Shown piece after piece: positions 1 to 7,937 of a stretch of 64,000 nt of DNA. The stretch is from positions 62,001 to 126,000 of the forward strand of contig NZ_JAAIIG010000005.1 in NCBI RefSeq assembly GCF_012932375.1, read 5' to 3'. The position numbers were made by a program, and so were the translations under genes. This DNA is from Bifidobacterium olomucense (GTDB lineage: Bacteria > Actinomycetota > Actinomycetes > Actinomycetales > Bifidobacteriaceae). Position 1 is the first letter of the stretch; each line of letters begins with the position of its first letter. Under the pieces are notes generated by a model. The model was not told where the DNA came from and did no database searches. It saw only the letters and a program-made list of their open reading frames with translations.

Positions 1-563
1 TGCGGCAGACCGTATTTGGTGGTCGTAATTCGGATTTCCGATTCTTTCGGAGAATCCACGCGTGGTGCCATGAACTGCAGTGCGAGCAGACAGGATGATT
101 TCGCATTGAACTTCGGCATTGCTGTGATGCACTCCGCCATATCGCTCAAAATGGTTTCCGGGCTTCGCCCCTGTGCCAGGCTCGGTTTTCTTGCTATTGC
201 GGTAATAATTGCATCTCCGAGTGCAATGAGAGATTCCAACGAACAATATGCCGCCAGCTGCGCCCACGTATGTATGACATCGAGTGCGTATACGTATCTG
301 TTGATATGCACATTCCGGGCCATTCCCAGCGGCTTCCAGACATGAGGTGTTGTTGGTGAGGAGACTGTTCTTACCCTTTTGCGATGAGAACTCGACACGG
401 TATGCAATGCAGTTGCGCTGATGCTGCAATCACTGGGGATCGGCACGGATTGAAGCATCAATGATGTGGTCATGCCGAATAGAAGAGGCTTCTTGTGCTG
501 CTGCGCGGCTTCGGTGCAACGTCTGGTGATATCGCGTTTTTGCTGCGCGAGATTGTCGGCCAT
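1..563 (-). CDS. AbiEi/DUF559-like protein, N-terminal part (cut by window edge)
   Basis: An open minus-strand frame runs off the left edge, so the C-terminus is missing. From the ATG at 563 it begins MADNLAQQKRD and contains TSLMLQSVPIPSD, HVWKPLGMARNVHIN, SLESLIALGDAIITAIARKP and VDSPKESEIRI. A short N-terminal segment, an 'SLE..ALGDA' helix and a 'VDSPKESE.R' start of a nuclease-like domain are what I know from actinobacterial proteins annotated as AbiEi antitoxin-like or DUF559 (Vsr-like) proteins. The frame stays open up to an ATG at 737, adding 58 Ser/Pro/Thr-rich residues; neither start has a clear Shine-Dalgarno sequence. The true role (antitoxin, nuclease or other) cannot be decided from half a protein. 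Confidence 0.6.
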   Translation of the reverse strand, partial: MADNLAQQKRDITRRCTEAAQQHKKPLLFGMTTSLMLQSVPIPSDCSISATALHTVSSSHRKRVRTVSSPTTPHVWKPLGMARNVHINRYVYALDVIHTWAQLAAYCSLESLIALGDAIITAIARKPSLAQGRSPETILSDMAECITAMPKFNAKSSCLLALQFMAPRVDSPKESEIRITTTKYGLP

Positions 564-873
564 GGACGATGACGCATTGCATCGTGAGCCATTGGTCGCC
601 TGATCGGGCGTTGTGGCATAGATGTTTTCGGCTTGGCGTTCGTATGGCGGCTCATCGCCGAATACGCCGGGCGGCGGCGTAGGGAAAGACCGCCCGAATA
701 CGTTCGTAGAAGTATTGCTTGCTGGCACCGCGTTCATGGTGCCACACTAACGGGCGTCGGATGTGTGCGCCACCGGAATCGACCTATGTGGTTCGAGCTT
801 CTGTGGATAACTCGAATTGTGGATAACACGGACGGCACAGATAACGCGTTCACCCGGGTTCCGGGCCGAAGTT

Positions 874-923
874 GGCAAATGACGGCAAGGCAGGCTCGGC
901 GATGTGACGGCAAATTTCGGCAA
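874..923. promoter_or_regulatory. Two pairs of GGCAA repeats, each 10 bp apart, upstream of the SDR gene
   Basis: GGCAA occurs at 874, 884, 909 and 919. Within each pair the spacing is exactly one helical turn, and the pairs start 35 bp apart. The same arrangement recurs at 3506-3608. Direct repeats phased at 10 bp usually mark a protein bound on one DNA face, so I infer an operator for the gene starting at 1002. No regulator can be assigned. The rest of 564-1001 holds nothing else I can support. Confidence 0.35.
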
Positions 924-1001
924 GCGGGTATGGAGATACATTGGGCCCGTATGTATGGATACTGTTGCCGCAGTCGGATCAGCGGCATGTGAGGGGGCGT
1001 C

Positions 1002-1799
1002 ATGACCAGCAATGCCTATCATTTCGAAGGCAAAGTCGTTATTGTCACGGGCGGTGGCACCGGCATCGGACGTGCCATCACCCGAGCATTCCTCGATAAC
1101 GGTGCGATCGTGGTCGCCGTCGGCCGGCGTCAGAAGCCGCTTGATGAAACGGTTCATGGATACGAAAACGGCCACACGCACATCACCGATGTCTCCAGCC
1201 ATGAACAGGTGGCGGAGCTGGTACGGTCCGTGGTGCAGGAGTTCGGTCATCTGGATGTTGTGGTCTCCAATGCCGGTATTTTCGAGGGCGGCGAAGTGGA
1301 GCATGTGCCCGATGAGGTCTGGCACAAGTTGTTTTCCGTGAATCTGGATGGACTGTTCTACCTGACCAAGGAGGCGTTGCCGTATCTGATCGAATCGCAT
1401 GGCAACATCGTGGTGGATACCTCGGTGTCTGGTCTACGCGGTGATTGGGGCCAGACGGCGTACAACTCCACCAAGCACGCGATGAACGGCTTCGTGCGTT
1501 GCGTGGCGCTCGACTACGGTGCCAAGGGTGTGAGAGTGAACGCGTTCGCTCCCGGATTCATCGAGACCGATATCAACAAGGAGGTCTGGAGTGACCCGAA
1601 GCGCGTGAAGCCCTATCTTGACCGTGTGGCGCTGGGGCGTACCGGCCGCGCCGAAGATTGCGCCGGAGTGGCGCTGTTCCTCGCTTCTGATGATGCGGCG
1701 TATTTGACGGGCGTTGTGATTCCGGTCGATGGTGGTACCACTGCGGCCACCGGCCAGGGGCGCAACTCGTACGAAAACGACACCCGTTCGGTGCTGTAG
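1002..1799 (+). CDS. Short-chain dehydrogenase/reductase (SDR)
   Basis: 265 residues, the usual length of a classical SDR. It would be a cytoplasmic NAD(P)-dependent oxidoreductase. The cofactor motif TGGGTGIG is at residues 16-23, NAG follows strand 4, the catalytic Ser is near residue 141 and the YNSTK motif gives Tyr154 and Lys158. The C-terminal part has the typical APGFIETDI and LASDDAAYLTGVVIPVDGG segments. The ATG follows a purine-rich GAGGGGG ribosome site. Substrate is not readable from sequence; annotation transfer usually gives 3-oxoacyl-ACP reductase or sugar dehydrogenase. Its neighbours (solute-binding protein, GH2 hydrolase, GPH symporters) and the shared phased GGCAA repeats make a sugar or glycoside derivative the likelier substrate. 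Confidence 0.9.
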   Translation: MTSNAYHFEGKVVIVTGGGTGIGRAITRAFLDNGAIVVAVGRRQKPLDETVHGYENGHTHITDVSSHEQVAELVRSVVQEFGHLDVVVSNAGIFEGGEVEHVPDEVWHKLFSVNLDGLFYLTKEALPYLIESHGNIVVDTSVSGLRGDWGQTAYNSTKHAMNGFVRCVALDYGAKGVRVNAFAPGFIETDINKEVWSDPKRVKPYLDRVALGRTGRAEDCAGVALFLASDDAAYLTGVVIPVDGGTTAATGQGRNSYENDTRSVL

Positions 1800-1918
1800 C
1801 AGTTGCTTGTGTAATTCCGTGGGTAGCGTCGGGGGAGCGTCTTTCCGACGCCGCCGTGCGATGTGAGCCGTGCGATGTGAGCCGTGCGGTATAAGCCGTA
1901 CGATGTGCCGATATGATT

Positions 1919-1968
1919 CGGCCGGTGATGATCCGGGGAACTCCCGAACCGTCACCGGCCGTTTTCGT
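1919..1968 (+). terminator. Rho-independent terminator after the SDR gene
   Basis: Arms CGGCCGGTGA (1919-1928) and TCACCGGCCG (1952-1961) pair perfectly and are followed by TTTTCG. It closes the plus-strand SDR transcript and faces the 3' end of the minus-strand solute-binding gene. Just upstream (1857-1900) there is a short direct repeat of GTGCGATGTGAGCC. Confidence 0.75.
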
Positions 1969-1986
1969 ATCTGTCAGATGATGCCC

Positions 1987-3309
1987 CTACTTGACCGTGA
2001 AGCCTTCCTGCTGGCCGTAGGTTTTCAGCGCATCGCCCCATTGCACCAAAGCTTTCTGCAGCGTGGTTTTACCGTGGTAGACCTGGCCGATCGAATTGAC
2101 GGCGATGGAATTCGCGTAGGCCATGTACGGCAGGTATTCAAAGTCTGTGGTCACGTCTTTCGACGCCGAAGCAATCACCTGATGCGTGGCCTGACCGCCG
2201 AAGAACGCATCCTTCTCGTCCAGCCAATCGGCATCGGACAATACGGAATTGAGCGGCGGCAGACCACCCTGCTGAAGATTCACCTGCACGCCGTCGCCAT
2301 GCGCGAACCATTGAGCGAACTCGTACGCCGCGCGCGTTTTGGCGTCGTTCGATCCCTTCGGCATGGCCAGCGCGCCTCCGCCGTTTTCGCCGTTCACATG
2401 TTCGCCGGCCGCGTACTGCGGCATGGGTGCCACGCGCCACGAACCTTTGGTCTGCGAAAGGTTCTTCTGCATGGAGGAAACCATCCATGCGCCGGTCAGC
2501 ATCGTGGCGATGGAGCCGTCATCCAGCTTGCGCCACCAGTCGTCGGTCCATCCGGTGGTGGAGGTGTCGATGAGTTTGCTGTCCAGCATCGGCTGCCACA
2601 TGCCGGTGAATTTCTTCACGTTCTTGTCGTTGAAATTCACGCTTACGGTGGTGCCGTCCACACTGAACGGCTGAGCGCCGGCCTGCCAGAGCATGGAGGT
2701 GATGAAGCCGCCGTCGCCGGTGTCGTTGGTGATGTGCGCGTCGCCGGGCAGCGAGGCGATCTTTTCCGCGGCGGCGCGGTACTCATCCCATGTGGTGGGC
2801 ACGGATTCCACGCCCGCCTTGTCGAACACGTCCTGGTTGTAGAACATCACCATCGGCCCCGAGGAGATCGGCAGTCCGTATGGCTGTCCGTTCACCGTCA
2901 CGTTGTTCTGCGCGGCTTCGGTGAAGTCGCCGCTGATCTTGTCGAAGCCGTAATCGTTTACGTTGCGCAACTGGTCGGAGATGGCGAACTGGTGTACGGC
3001 GTTGAAGTCGAGATAGACGAGATCGGGGATGCCGTTGCCCGCGTTCAGCGCGTTGGTCAGCTGCATGTATTCGTCTTCGTTGGCGCCCGCGTTGGTCACT
3101 TTCACCTTGATGTTCGGATGGGTTTTCTCGAAGGCGGTGACGAAGTCGTTGATGGTGGACTGCCAGGTCCACAGCGTGATTTCAGTGGTGCCGTCCGCGC
3201 CGGCGGTCCCGGAAGTATTGCCGCACCCGGCGGCGACGCCGACCAGACAGGTGGCGACGGCCGCTGCCGTAATCGTGCGAATCTTCAGCGCGCGAGATAA
3301 ACGAGACAT
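1987..3309 (-). CDS. Extracellular solute-binding lipoprotein of a carbohydrate ABC transporter
   Basis: 440 residues. The N-terminus is a lipoprotein signal peptide with basic residues, a hydrophobic core and the lipobox VAAGC (Cys29). The mature part begins TTEITLWTWQSTINDFV and has the family-1 SBP pattern (PDLVYLDFNAVHQF, GLPISSGPMVMFYNQDVFD, TWDEYRAAAEKI, MLTGAWMV), so it should bind a sugar or oligosaccharide outside the membrane. The start at 3309 is chosen because GGAG lies 9 nt upstream and the signal peptide begins there; the frame extends upstream to 3414 without a signal-like sequence. No permease or ATPase gene adjoins it: the next gene downstream is the convergent SDR. It therefore either serves a distant transporter or is an orphan binding protein. 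Confidence 0.92.
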   Translation of the reverse strand: MSRLSRALKIRTITAAAVATCLVGVAAGCGNTSGTAGADGTTEITLWTWQSTINDFVTAFEKTHPNIKVKVTNAGANEDEYMQLTNALNAGNGIPDLVYLDFNAVHQFAISDQLRNVNDYGFDKISGDFTEAAQNNVTVNGQPYGLPISSGPMVMFYNQDVFDKAGVESVPTTWDEYRAAAEKIASLPGDAHITNDTGDGGFITSMLWQAGAQPFSVDGTTVSVNFNDKNVKKFTGMWQPMLDSKLIDTSTTGWTDDWWRKLDDGSIATMLTGAWMVSSMQKNLSQTKGSWRVAPMPQYAAGEHVNGENGGGALAMPKGSNDAKTRAAYEFAQWFAHGDGVQVNLQQGGLPPLNSVLSDADWLDEKDAFFGGQATHQVIASASKDVTTDFEYLPYMAYANSIAVNSIGQVYHGKTTLQKALVQWGDALKTYGQQEGFTVK

Positions 3310-3505
3310 GTGCAGACACTCCGATGTTGAACTGAACGATACCTGATGGCGAACCGGTGCTGCTATGCGCGTGATTTGTGCCCTCCGCGTCGCGGGTAGG
3401 GGCGGATCGGCCAAAAACGCATATCACCGACTTGCCATTTCCGAAAGCAGAGTTTACCTGCGTGCGGCCGTCCAAATCATACAAATAAGCAGATTCCGCT
3501 GAATT

Positions 3506-3608
3506 GGCAAAGAGTGGCAACGTTGCGTTGAATCGTTGCCGTCCGCTGTGGCAAGAAATGGCAAATAATGGCAAACAAAAGCAAAACAAGTGTGGCAAAA
3601 AACGGCAA
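3506..3608. promoter_or_regulatory. Array of 10-bp-phased GGCAA repeats between the divergent SBP and GH2 genes
   Basis: GGCAA starts at 3506, 3516, 3550, 3560, 3570, 3594 and 3604, with a near-match (AGCAA) at 3580. All intervals within groups are exactly 10 bp. The array lies in the 402-bp gap between the divergent SBP (start 3309) and GH2 (start 3712) genes and matches the pairs upstream of the SDR gene. I infer a regulator binding site shared by the three promoters. The promoter hexamers themselves are not clear. Confidence 0.45.
3517..3526. promoter_or_regulatory. Candidate LacI-type operator
   Basis: GCAACGTTGC is a perfect 10-bp palindrome centred on CG, the usual core of LacI/GalR-family operators. 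It lies in the divergent promoter region of a cluster that encodes its own LacI regulator (9522-10787). It overlaps the second GGCAA repeat, so the two signals may compete. One site only; assignment is inferred. Confidence 0.35.
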
Positions 3609-3711
3609 ACGCGCCAAAGGTCCTATCTTGTGATTCGTGATCCGGGATGACCCGGCGGACCGAAGAAGGTTTCGGCCCGGATATGCAAGGTGTTGCAAGA
3701 AAGGGACTGCA

Positions 3712-6700
3712 ATGAGGCTCAACCTCAATGGCGTGTGGGACTTCTACCCGAACGGCGGGGAACAGCGCTATGACATCGTCGTGCCGACTTGGTGGGATTC
3801 GCTGAGCCGCACCACCGGTTACCCGGCTGAATGGGAGAAGGGCCTGCACCGCGGCGTGTACGTCAAGACCGTGGATCTGCCGGAAAACATCACTGACGAA
3901 GATGTGTTCCTGCATGTGGGCGCCCTCGCCACGCTCGGCAAGGTGTTCGTCAACGGCCAGTCCGTCGGCCCGCTCACCACCAAGGGCTACCTGATGACCC
4001 TGCTGCCGTACGACCTCGACATCAATGACGTGGTCAAGCCCGGTGCCAACGAAATCCGTATCGAAGTATGGTCCGTCAAGGCCCTGCCGGAAGATGCGCT
4101 GGCCACCGAGGGCGGCCCGGACCGTCTGCTTTTCCCATTCGGTGTGGAGAACATCGTGGGCCGTGTGGGTATCGGCGAGGACGTGGAGATCGTCACCAAG
4201 CCGAAGCTTCGCATCGACGACCTGCAGATCATGCCTGACCTCAAGAAGAACGCCGATCCGTCCGACGACGAGCTCGCCGTCAACGTCACCATCGTCAACC
4301 ACACCGGTGAGGATGCCGACTTGACGCTGACCGCCGCCGTCCATCCGTTTAAGGGTGACGTCGAAACCGCAGCGCTCACCTTTGACCCTGCCGACGTGCA
4401 CGTCGCAGCCGGTAAGAGCACCGTGGTCAAGCTGGTCAAGGGCTGGCCGACCGCGCATTACTGGTCCCGCACCGATCCGTTCCTGTACACCGTGGACGCC
4501 GCCATCGCCGCCGCTTCCGCTCCGGCAGACGCCGCCCCGATTCACGAACTTTCCGATCGTTTCGGCTTCCGCCAGTTCTGGCGCGAAGGCGACAAGTACA
4601 TCATCAACGGCGTCAAGATCCGTCTGCGCGGCGACTCCCTGTGCCTGCTCAACCAGGGCGACCGCGATCTGATCAACGAGATCGGCGATTCCTACGGCGT
4701 GATCCTCGACGACAACCATGCGATGGACGAGATGGCCAAGGCTTGGCTGGACGCCTACCGTCACGCCAACTGCAACATCATCCGCAACCACATCCGTTCC
4801 GTGCCGTCGCACGTGCTGATGGACCACGCGGATGAGACCGGCATGCTGCTGGAGGAAGAGACCGCCTTCTGGAACCCGGGCTCCACCTCCAATGTGTCCC
4901 TCGACCCGCCGTACTACCTGAACTACTCCGATGAGGCCATCGGCTACTACACCGAATGGGTTGAGCGTTGGGTGCGTGAATACCGCAACCACCCGTCCAT
5001 CGTGCTGTGGTCCACCACCAACGAGGCCTGGAACCCGAACGATGCCGAAATCCTCATCCCGCCGCTGGAAGCTGCGGCCAACCGTGAGGATCCGACCCGT
5101 CTGGTGATGAACGACGGCTTCAACAAGCCGATCACCAACGAGGATTCCCGCCACTACTTCGGCGGCTACCCCTCCGGCATGACCTCCGCGCCCGACATCT
5201 ACGATCTGTACCAGATCGACGGTGACCTGCCGCTCGGCGCCGGCGAGGAGTTCTCCGTCTCCACCGCAGGCATCCCGCAGTACGCCGAAGACGGCACGAT
5301 CAAGGACATCTATCACGGCCGTCTCAACGGCAATCCGGACACCATCTCCCGCGCCGATTTCGGACGCGAAGTGGGCCGCGTGACCCGTGGCGTGCGCACC
5401 ACGCGCATGGCCAACTGGAAGCCGTTCTGCCTCTCGATGTTCATCTACGACAACATCGAGAAGGTTATTGAGCTGGATCAGGAGCACACCAAGCACGGCC
5501 TGAACCCGAAGGCGCTGCTGCGCCCGCAGTTCGACCCGACCGCAGAAGGCGACGCGCGTTGGATCGAGGGTGACGGTTACCGCTACTTCGCCAACTCCTA
5601 CGCGGATGTTGCGGCATTCGACAAGGAGTTCGACAAGGAGCCGCGCCTTGGCCTGCCGCACCGCATCTACCAGCTCGGCACCGCCTCCCAGCGCACGCTG
5701 CTCGTCTACAACGACGAGGAGATCGACGGCACCGAACTTGAAGTCCGCTGGACGGTAACCGCCCAGAACACCCAGGACGGCACGGTTCGTGAAGTCGAAT
5801 CCGACTCCAAGACCATCACCGTGGACCACGGCGAGTTCACCGAACTGCCGATCACCATCCACGTGCCCGGTGAGGTGGAGACTTACGAATCCAAGCTCAT
5901 CGAGACGCTGAGCGTGGTGAAGAACGGCAAGCTCAAGTTCTCCGAAGACAACTTCCTCGGCTGGATCGGCCGTCCGGCTCCCGCCAAGATCGGCTCCAGC
6001 AGGCCGAACATCGACCTCGGCACCGTGGATTGGGTCTCCCGCAACGTCAAGCACTGCCTGCACCTGAAGCAGGAGGGTGGCGCCCTGAGCGAGAAGTGGA
6101 CCGCCCGCGTGGTGGACGACGCCAACGGCTCCATCAGCTTCGAGCGTCTCTCCGGCAACCTGCGCCACGAGCAGGAACTGTTCTACACGGTGAATGTGGC
6201 CGGCCTCGAATCCGGCAAGGACTACACCGGCCAGATCGAATACACCGGCGAAAACGGCGACACGGTAACCATCACCGTGAAGTTCACGGCCGGCAAGATG
6301 CCGTGCAAGTGCCAGGCCGCCAACAAGGCGCTGGGTGCCACTGTGCGCGTAAGCTCCTCCTCCGAGCGCAACGGTTGGACCGCCGCCTCCCTGGTGGACG
6401 GCGAATTCAACGCCGACTACAACCACTTCGGCTGGTCCAGCGAGCCGACCAAGGAGAACCACAGCGAATGGGTTTCCCTGAAGCTCGCCGAGCCGACCGC
6501 CGTGGCGCAGGTTGTACTTGCCCCACGTGGCGAGAACCCTGGCGGTACCGTTGCCGAAGCCTTCCACGGCGAAGGCGAAGGCGTCGGCGGTGTGCAGGAA
6601 TTCGCCGCAGGCCACCGCGCCTTCGACCCGAACCAAGGCCAAGGCTTCCCGGTCGACTTCACCATCTCCGTTTCCGCTGATGGCAACGCCTGGACCAAGG

Positions 6701-7773
6701 TCGTTGACAAGCATGATTATGCGCTGCCTGCCAACGGCAAGCCACGTGCTTTCGACTTCGCTCCGGTGGGCAACGTGCGCTTCGTCAAGCTGGAAGCCTC
6801 CAAGCTGCGCTCCAACCCGAACGAGCATGACGAGTACGCCCTGCAGCTCGTGGAGATCGCCGTGTACGCCGATCACCACATGCCGGCCATCCCGTCCGAG
6901 CCTACGGACGTGACCGTATCCGTGCAGGCCCACGACGTGCAGGTCGGTTGGGCGTTCGCCTCCGACGGCCGCTCGCCGATTCTGGGCACCACGCTCACCC
7001 TGACCAACGCCGACGGCGAGGTCATCCCGGCCACAGTGGACGGCACCGACACCCACGCGCTGATCGCGGATGTGCCGGCCGGCGAGTGGACCGTGACCGT
7101 TCAGGGCCGCAACGAGATCGGCGAGGGCGAAAGCGCCACGTCCGCCGCCTTCAAGGTGGGCCGCGCCGACGCCAATGAGGTGGACGACTTGCTGCCCGCC
7201 CCGAAGGCTCCGGTGGCCGAGCTGCTCGTGGAATCCGGCTCCGTGGCCGTCTCCTGGGATGAAGTGGACACCCGCTCCGGCTTCGGCAAGGGCGGCGCCA
7301 ACATCCACCTGACCCCGGTCGATCCGGCCTCCGACCTGCCCAAGCGCACCGCTTGGACGCCGACCGGCACCACCGCCTACACGTTCGCGAACGTGGCCCG
7401 TGGCACCTATCAGGTGACCATCGAAGCCACCACCGGTGAAGACAAGGTCTCCCCGTCGAGCGCGCCGAGCGATCCGATCATCGTGGCTGCCGTGCCCGCC
7501 AAGCCGAACAAGCCTGGCGTCACCTCCACCGCCGACACGATGAACGTCACCTGGAAGGCTCCGGCCGACGGCGGCACTCCGATCACCTCCTACGTGCTTA
7601 CCCTGCGCAACCTCACCGAGAACACCGTCAAGGTGGTCAAGGCGGAAGGTTCCGAGGAAGCCAAGAGCGTCTCCGGGCTCACGGCCGGCAACTACACGGC
7701 TTCGGTGATCGCGGTGAACGCGATTGGCATGTCCGCCGAGTCCAGCCCGTCTCTGCCCTGCCTCATCAAGTAA
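3712..7773 (+). CDS. GH2-type glycoside hydrolase with discoidin-like and Fn3-like modules
   Basis: 1353 residues, no signal peptide. The N-terminus (MRLNLNGVWDFYPNGG) and VHVGALATLGKVFVNGQ-like region match a GH2 sugar-binding domain, followed by an immunoglobulin-like domain and a TIM barrel. HPSIVLWSTTNEAWNPN places the acid/base Glu at 438; GAGEEFSVSTAGIP near 510-522 is the best candidate for the nucleophile (Glu512 or Glu513). A coagulation-factor-5/8-like module follows (about 890-1060, SSSERNGWTAASLVDGE), then three Fn3-like repeats to the C-terminus. Start chosen at 3712 because AAAGGG precedes it. With a GPH symporter downstream it probably cleaves an imported glycoside in the cytoplasm. 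Beta-glucuronidase, beta-galactosidase or another GH2 activity are all possible. Confidence 0.85.
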   Translation: MRLNLNGVWDFYPNGGEQRYDIVVPTWWDSLSRTTGYPAEWEKGLHRGVYVKTVDLPENITDEDVFLHVGALATLGKVFVNGQSVGPLTTKGYLMTLLPYDLDINDVVKPGANEIRIEVWSVKALPEDALATEGGPDRLLFPFGVENIVGRVGIGEDVEIVTKPKLRIDDLQIMPDLKKNADPSDDELAVNVTIVNHTGEDADLTLTAAVHPFKGDVETAALTFDPADVHVAAGKSTVVKLVKGWPTAHYWSRTDPFLYTVDAAIAAASAPADAAPIHELSDRFGFRQFWREGDKYIINGVKIRLRGDSLCLLNQGDRDLINEIGDSYGVILDDNHAMDEMAKAWLDAYRHANCNIIRNHIRSVPSHVLMDHADETGMLLEEETAFWNPGSTSNVSLDPPYYLNYSDEAIGYYTEWVERWVREYRNHPSIVLWSTTNEAWNPNDAEILIPPLEAAANREDPTRLVMNDGFNKPITNEDSRHYFGGYPSGMTSAPDIYDLYQIDGDLPLGAGEEFSVSTAGIPQYAEDGTIKDIYHGRLNGNPDTISRADFGREVGRVTRGVRTTRMANWKPFCLSMFIYDNIEKVIELDQEHTKHGLNPKALLRPQFDPTAEGDARWIEGDGYRYFANSYADVAAFDKEFDKEPRLGLPHRIYQLGTASQRTLLVYNDEEIDGTELEVRWTVTAQNTQDGTVREVESDSKTITVDHGEFTELPITIHVPGEVETYESKLIETLSVVKNGKLKFSEDNFLGWIGRPAPAKIGSSRPNIDLGTVDWVSRNVKHCLHLKQEGGALSEKWTARVVDDANGSISFERLSGNLRHEQELFYTVNVAGLESGKDYTGQIEYTGENGDTVTITVKFTAGKMPCKCQAANKALGATVRVSSSSERNGWTAASLVDGEFNADYNHFGWSSEPTKENHSEWVSLKLAEPTAVAQVVLAPRGENPGGTVAEAFHGEGEGVGGVQEFAAGHRAFDPNQGQGFPVDFTISVSADGNAWTKVVDKHDYALPANGKPRAFDFAPVGNVRFVKLEASKLRSNPNEHDEYALQLVEIAVYADHHMPAIPSEPTDVTVSVQAHDVQVGWAFASDGRSPILGTTLTLTNADGEVIPATVDGTDTHALIADVPAGEWTVTVQGRNEIGEGESATSAAFKVGRADANEVDDLLPAPKAPVAELLVESGSVAVSWDEVDTRSGFGKGGANIHLTPVDPASDLPKRTAWTPTGTTAYTFANVARGTYQVTIEATTGEDKVSPSSAPSDPIIVAAVPAKPNKPGVTSTADTMNVTWKAPADGGTPITSYVLTLRNLTENTVKVVKAEGSEEAKSVSGLTAGNYTASVIAVNAIGMSAESSPSLPCLIK

Positions 7774-7790
7774 GGGACAGCAGCGCACGC

Positions 7791-7823
7791 AATCGGAGGG
7801 TGATTCGTGCTCACCCTCCGATT
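7791..7823 (+). terminator. Strong hairpin between GH2 and symporter genes
   Basis: Arms AATCGGAGGGTGA (7791-7803) and TCACCCTCCGATT (7811-7823) are a perfect 13-bp inverted repeat with a 7-nt loop. There is no T-tract, so it may be a weak terminator or an mRNA-stability element setting the ratio of hydrolase to symporter. A smaller hairpin (CGCTCC/GGAGCG, 7868-7883) follows in the leader of the next gene. Confidence 0.55.
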
Positions 7824-7937
7824 CGATGCGCTAGCAACAAGATTTGTCGTCGTTTCGGCGGCGACATCGCTCCTTGGGGAGCGAGCCGTTCCCTTGAGAA
7901 CGGAAAACAAGGAAAAAGAACTAAGGAGTTCTCGAAT

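Noticed and set aside
633..1400. Several frames around the SDR promoter on both strands
   Set aside because: They have shadow-like compositions and overlap the SDR gene; none has a ribosome site.
3454..7788. A 1444-codon open frame antisense to the GH2 gene
   Set aside because: It mirrors the GH2 gene, is rich in Val/Gly/His/Asp repeats typical of antisense frames in high-GC DNA, and has no recognisable domain or ribosome site.
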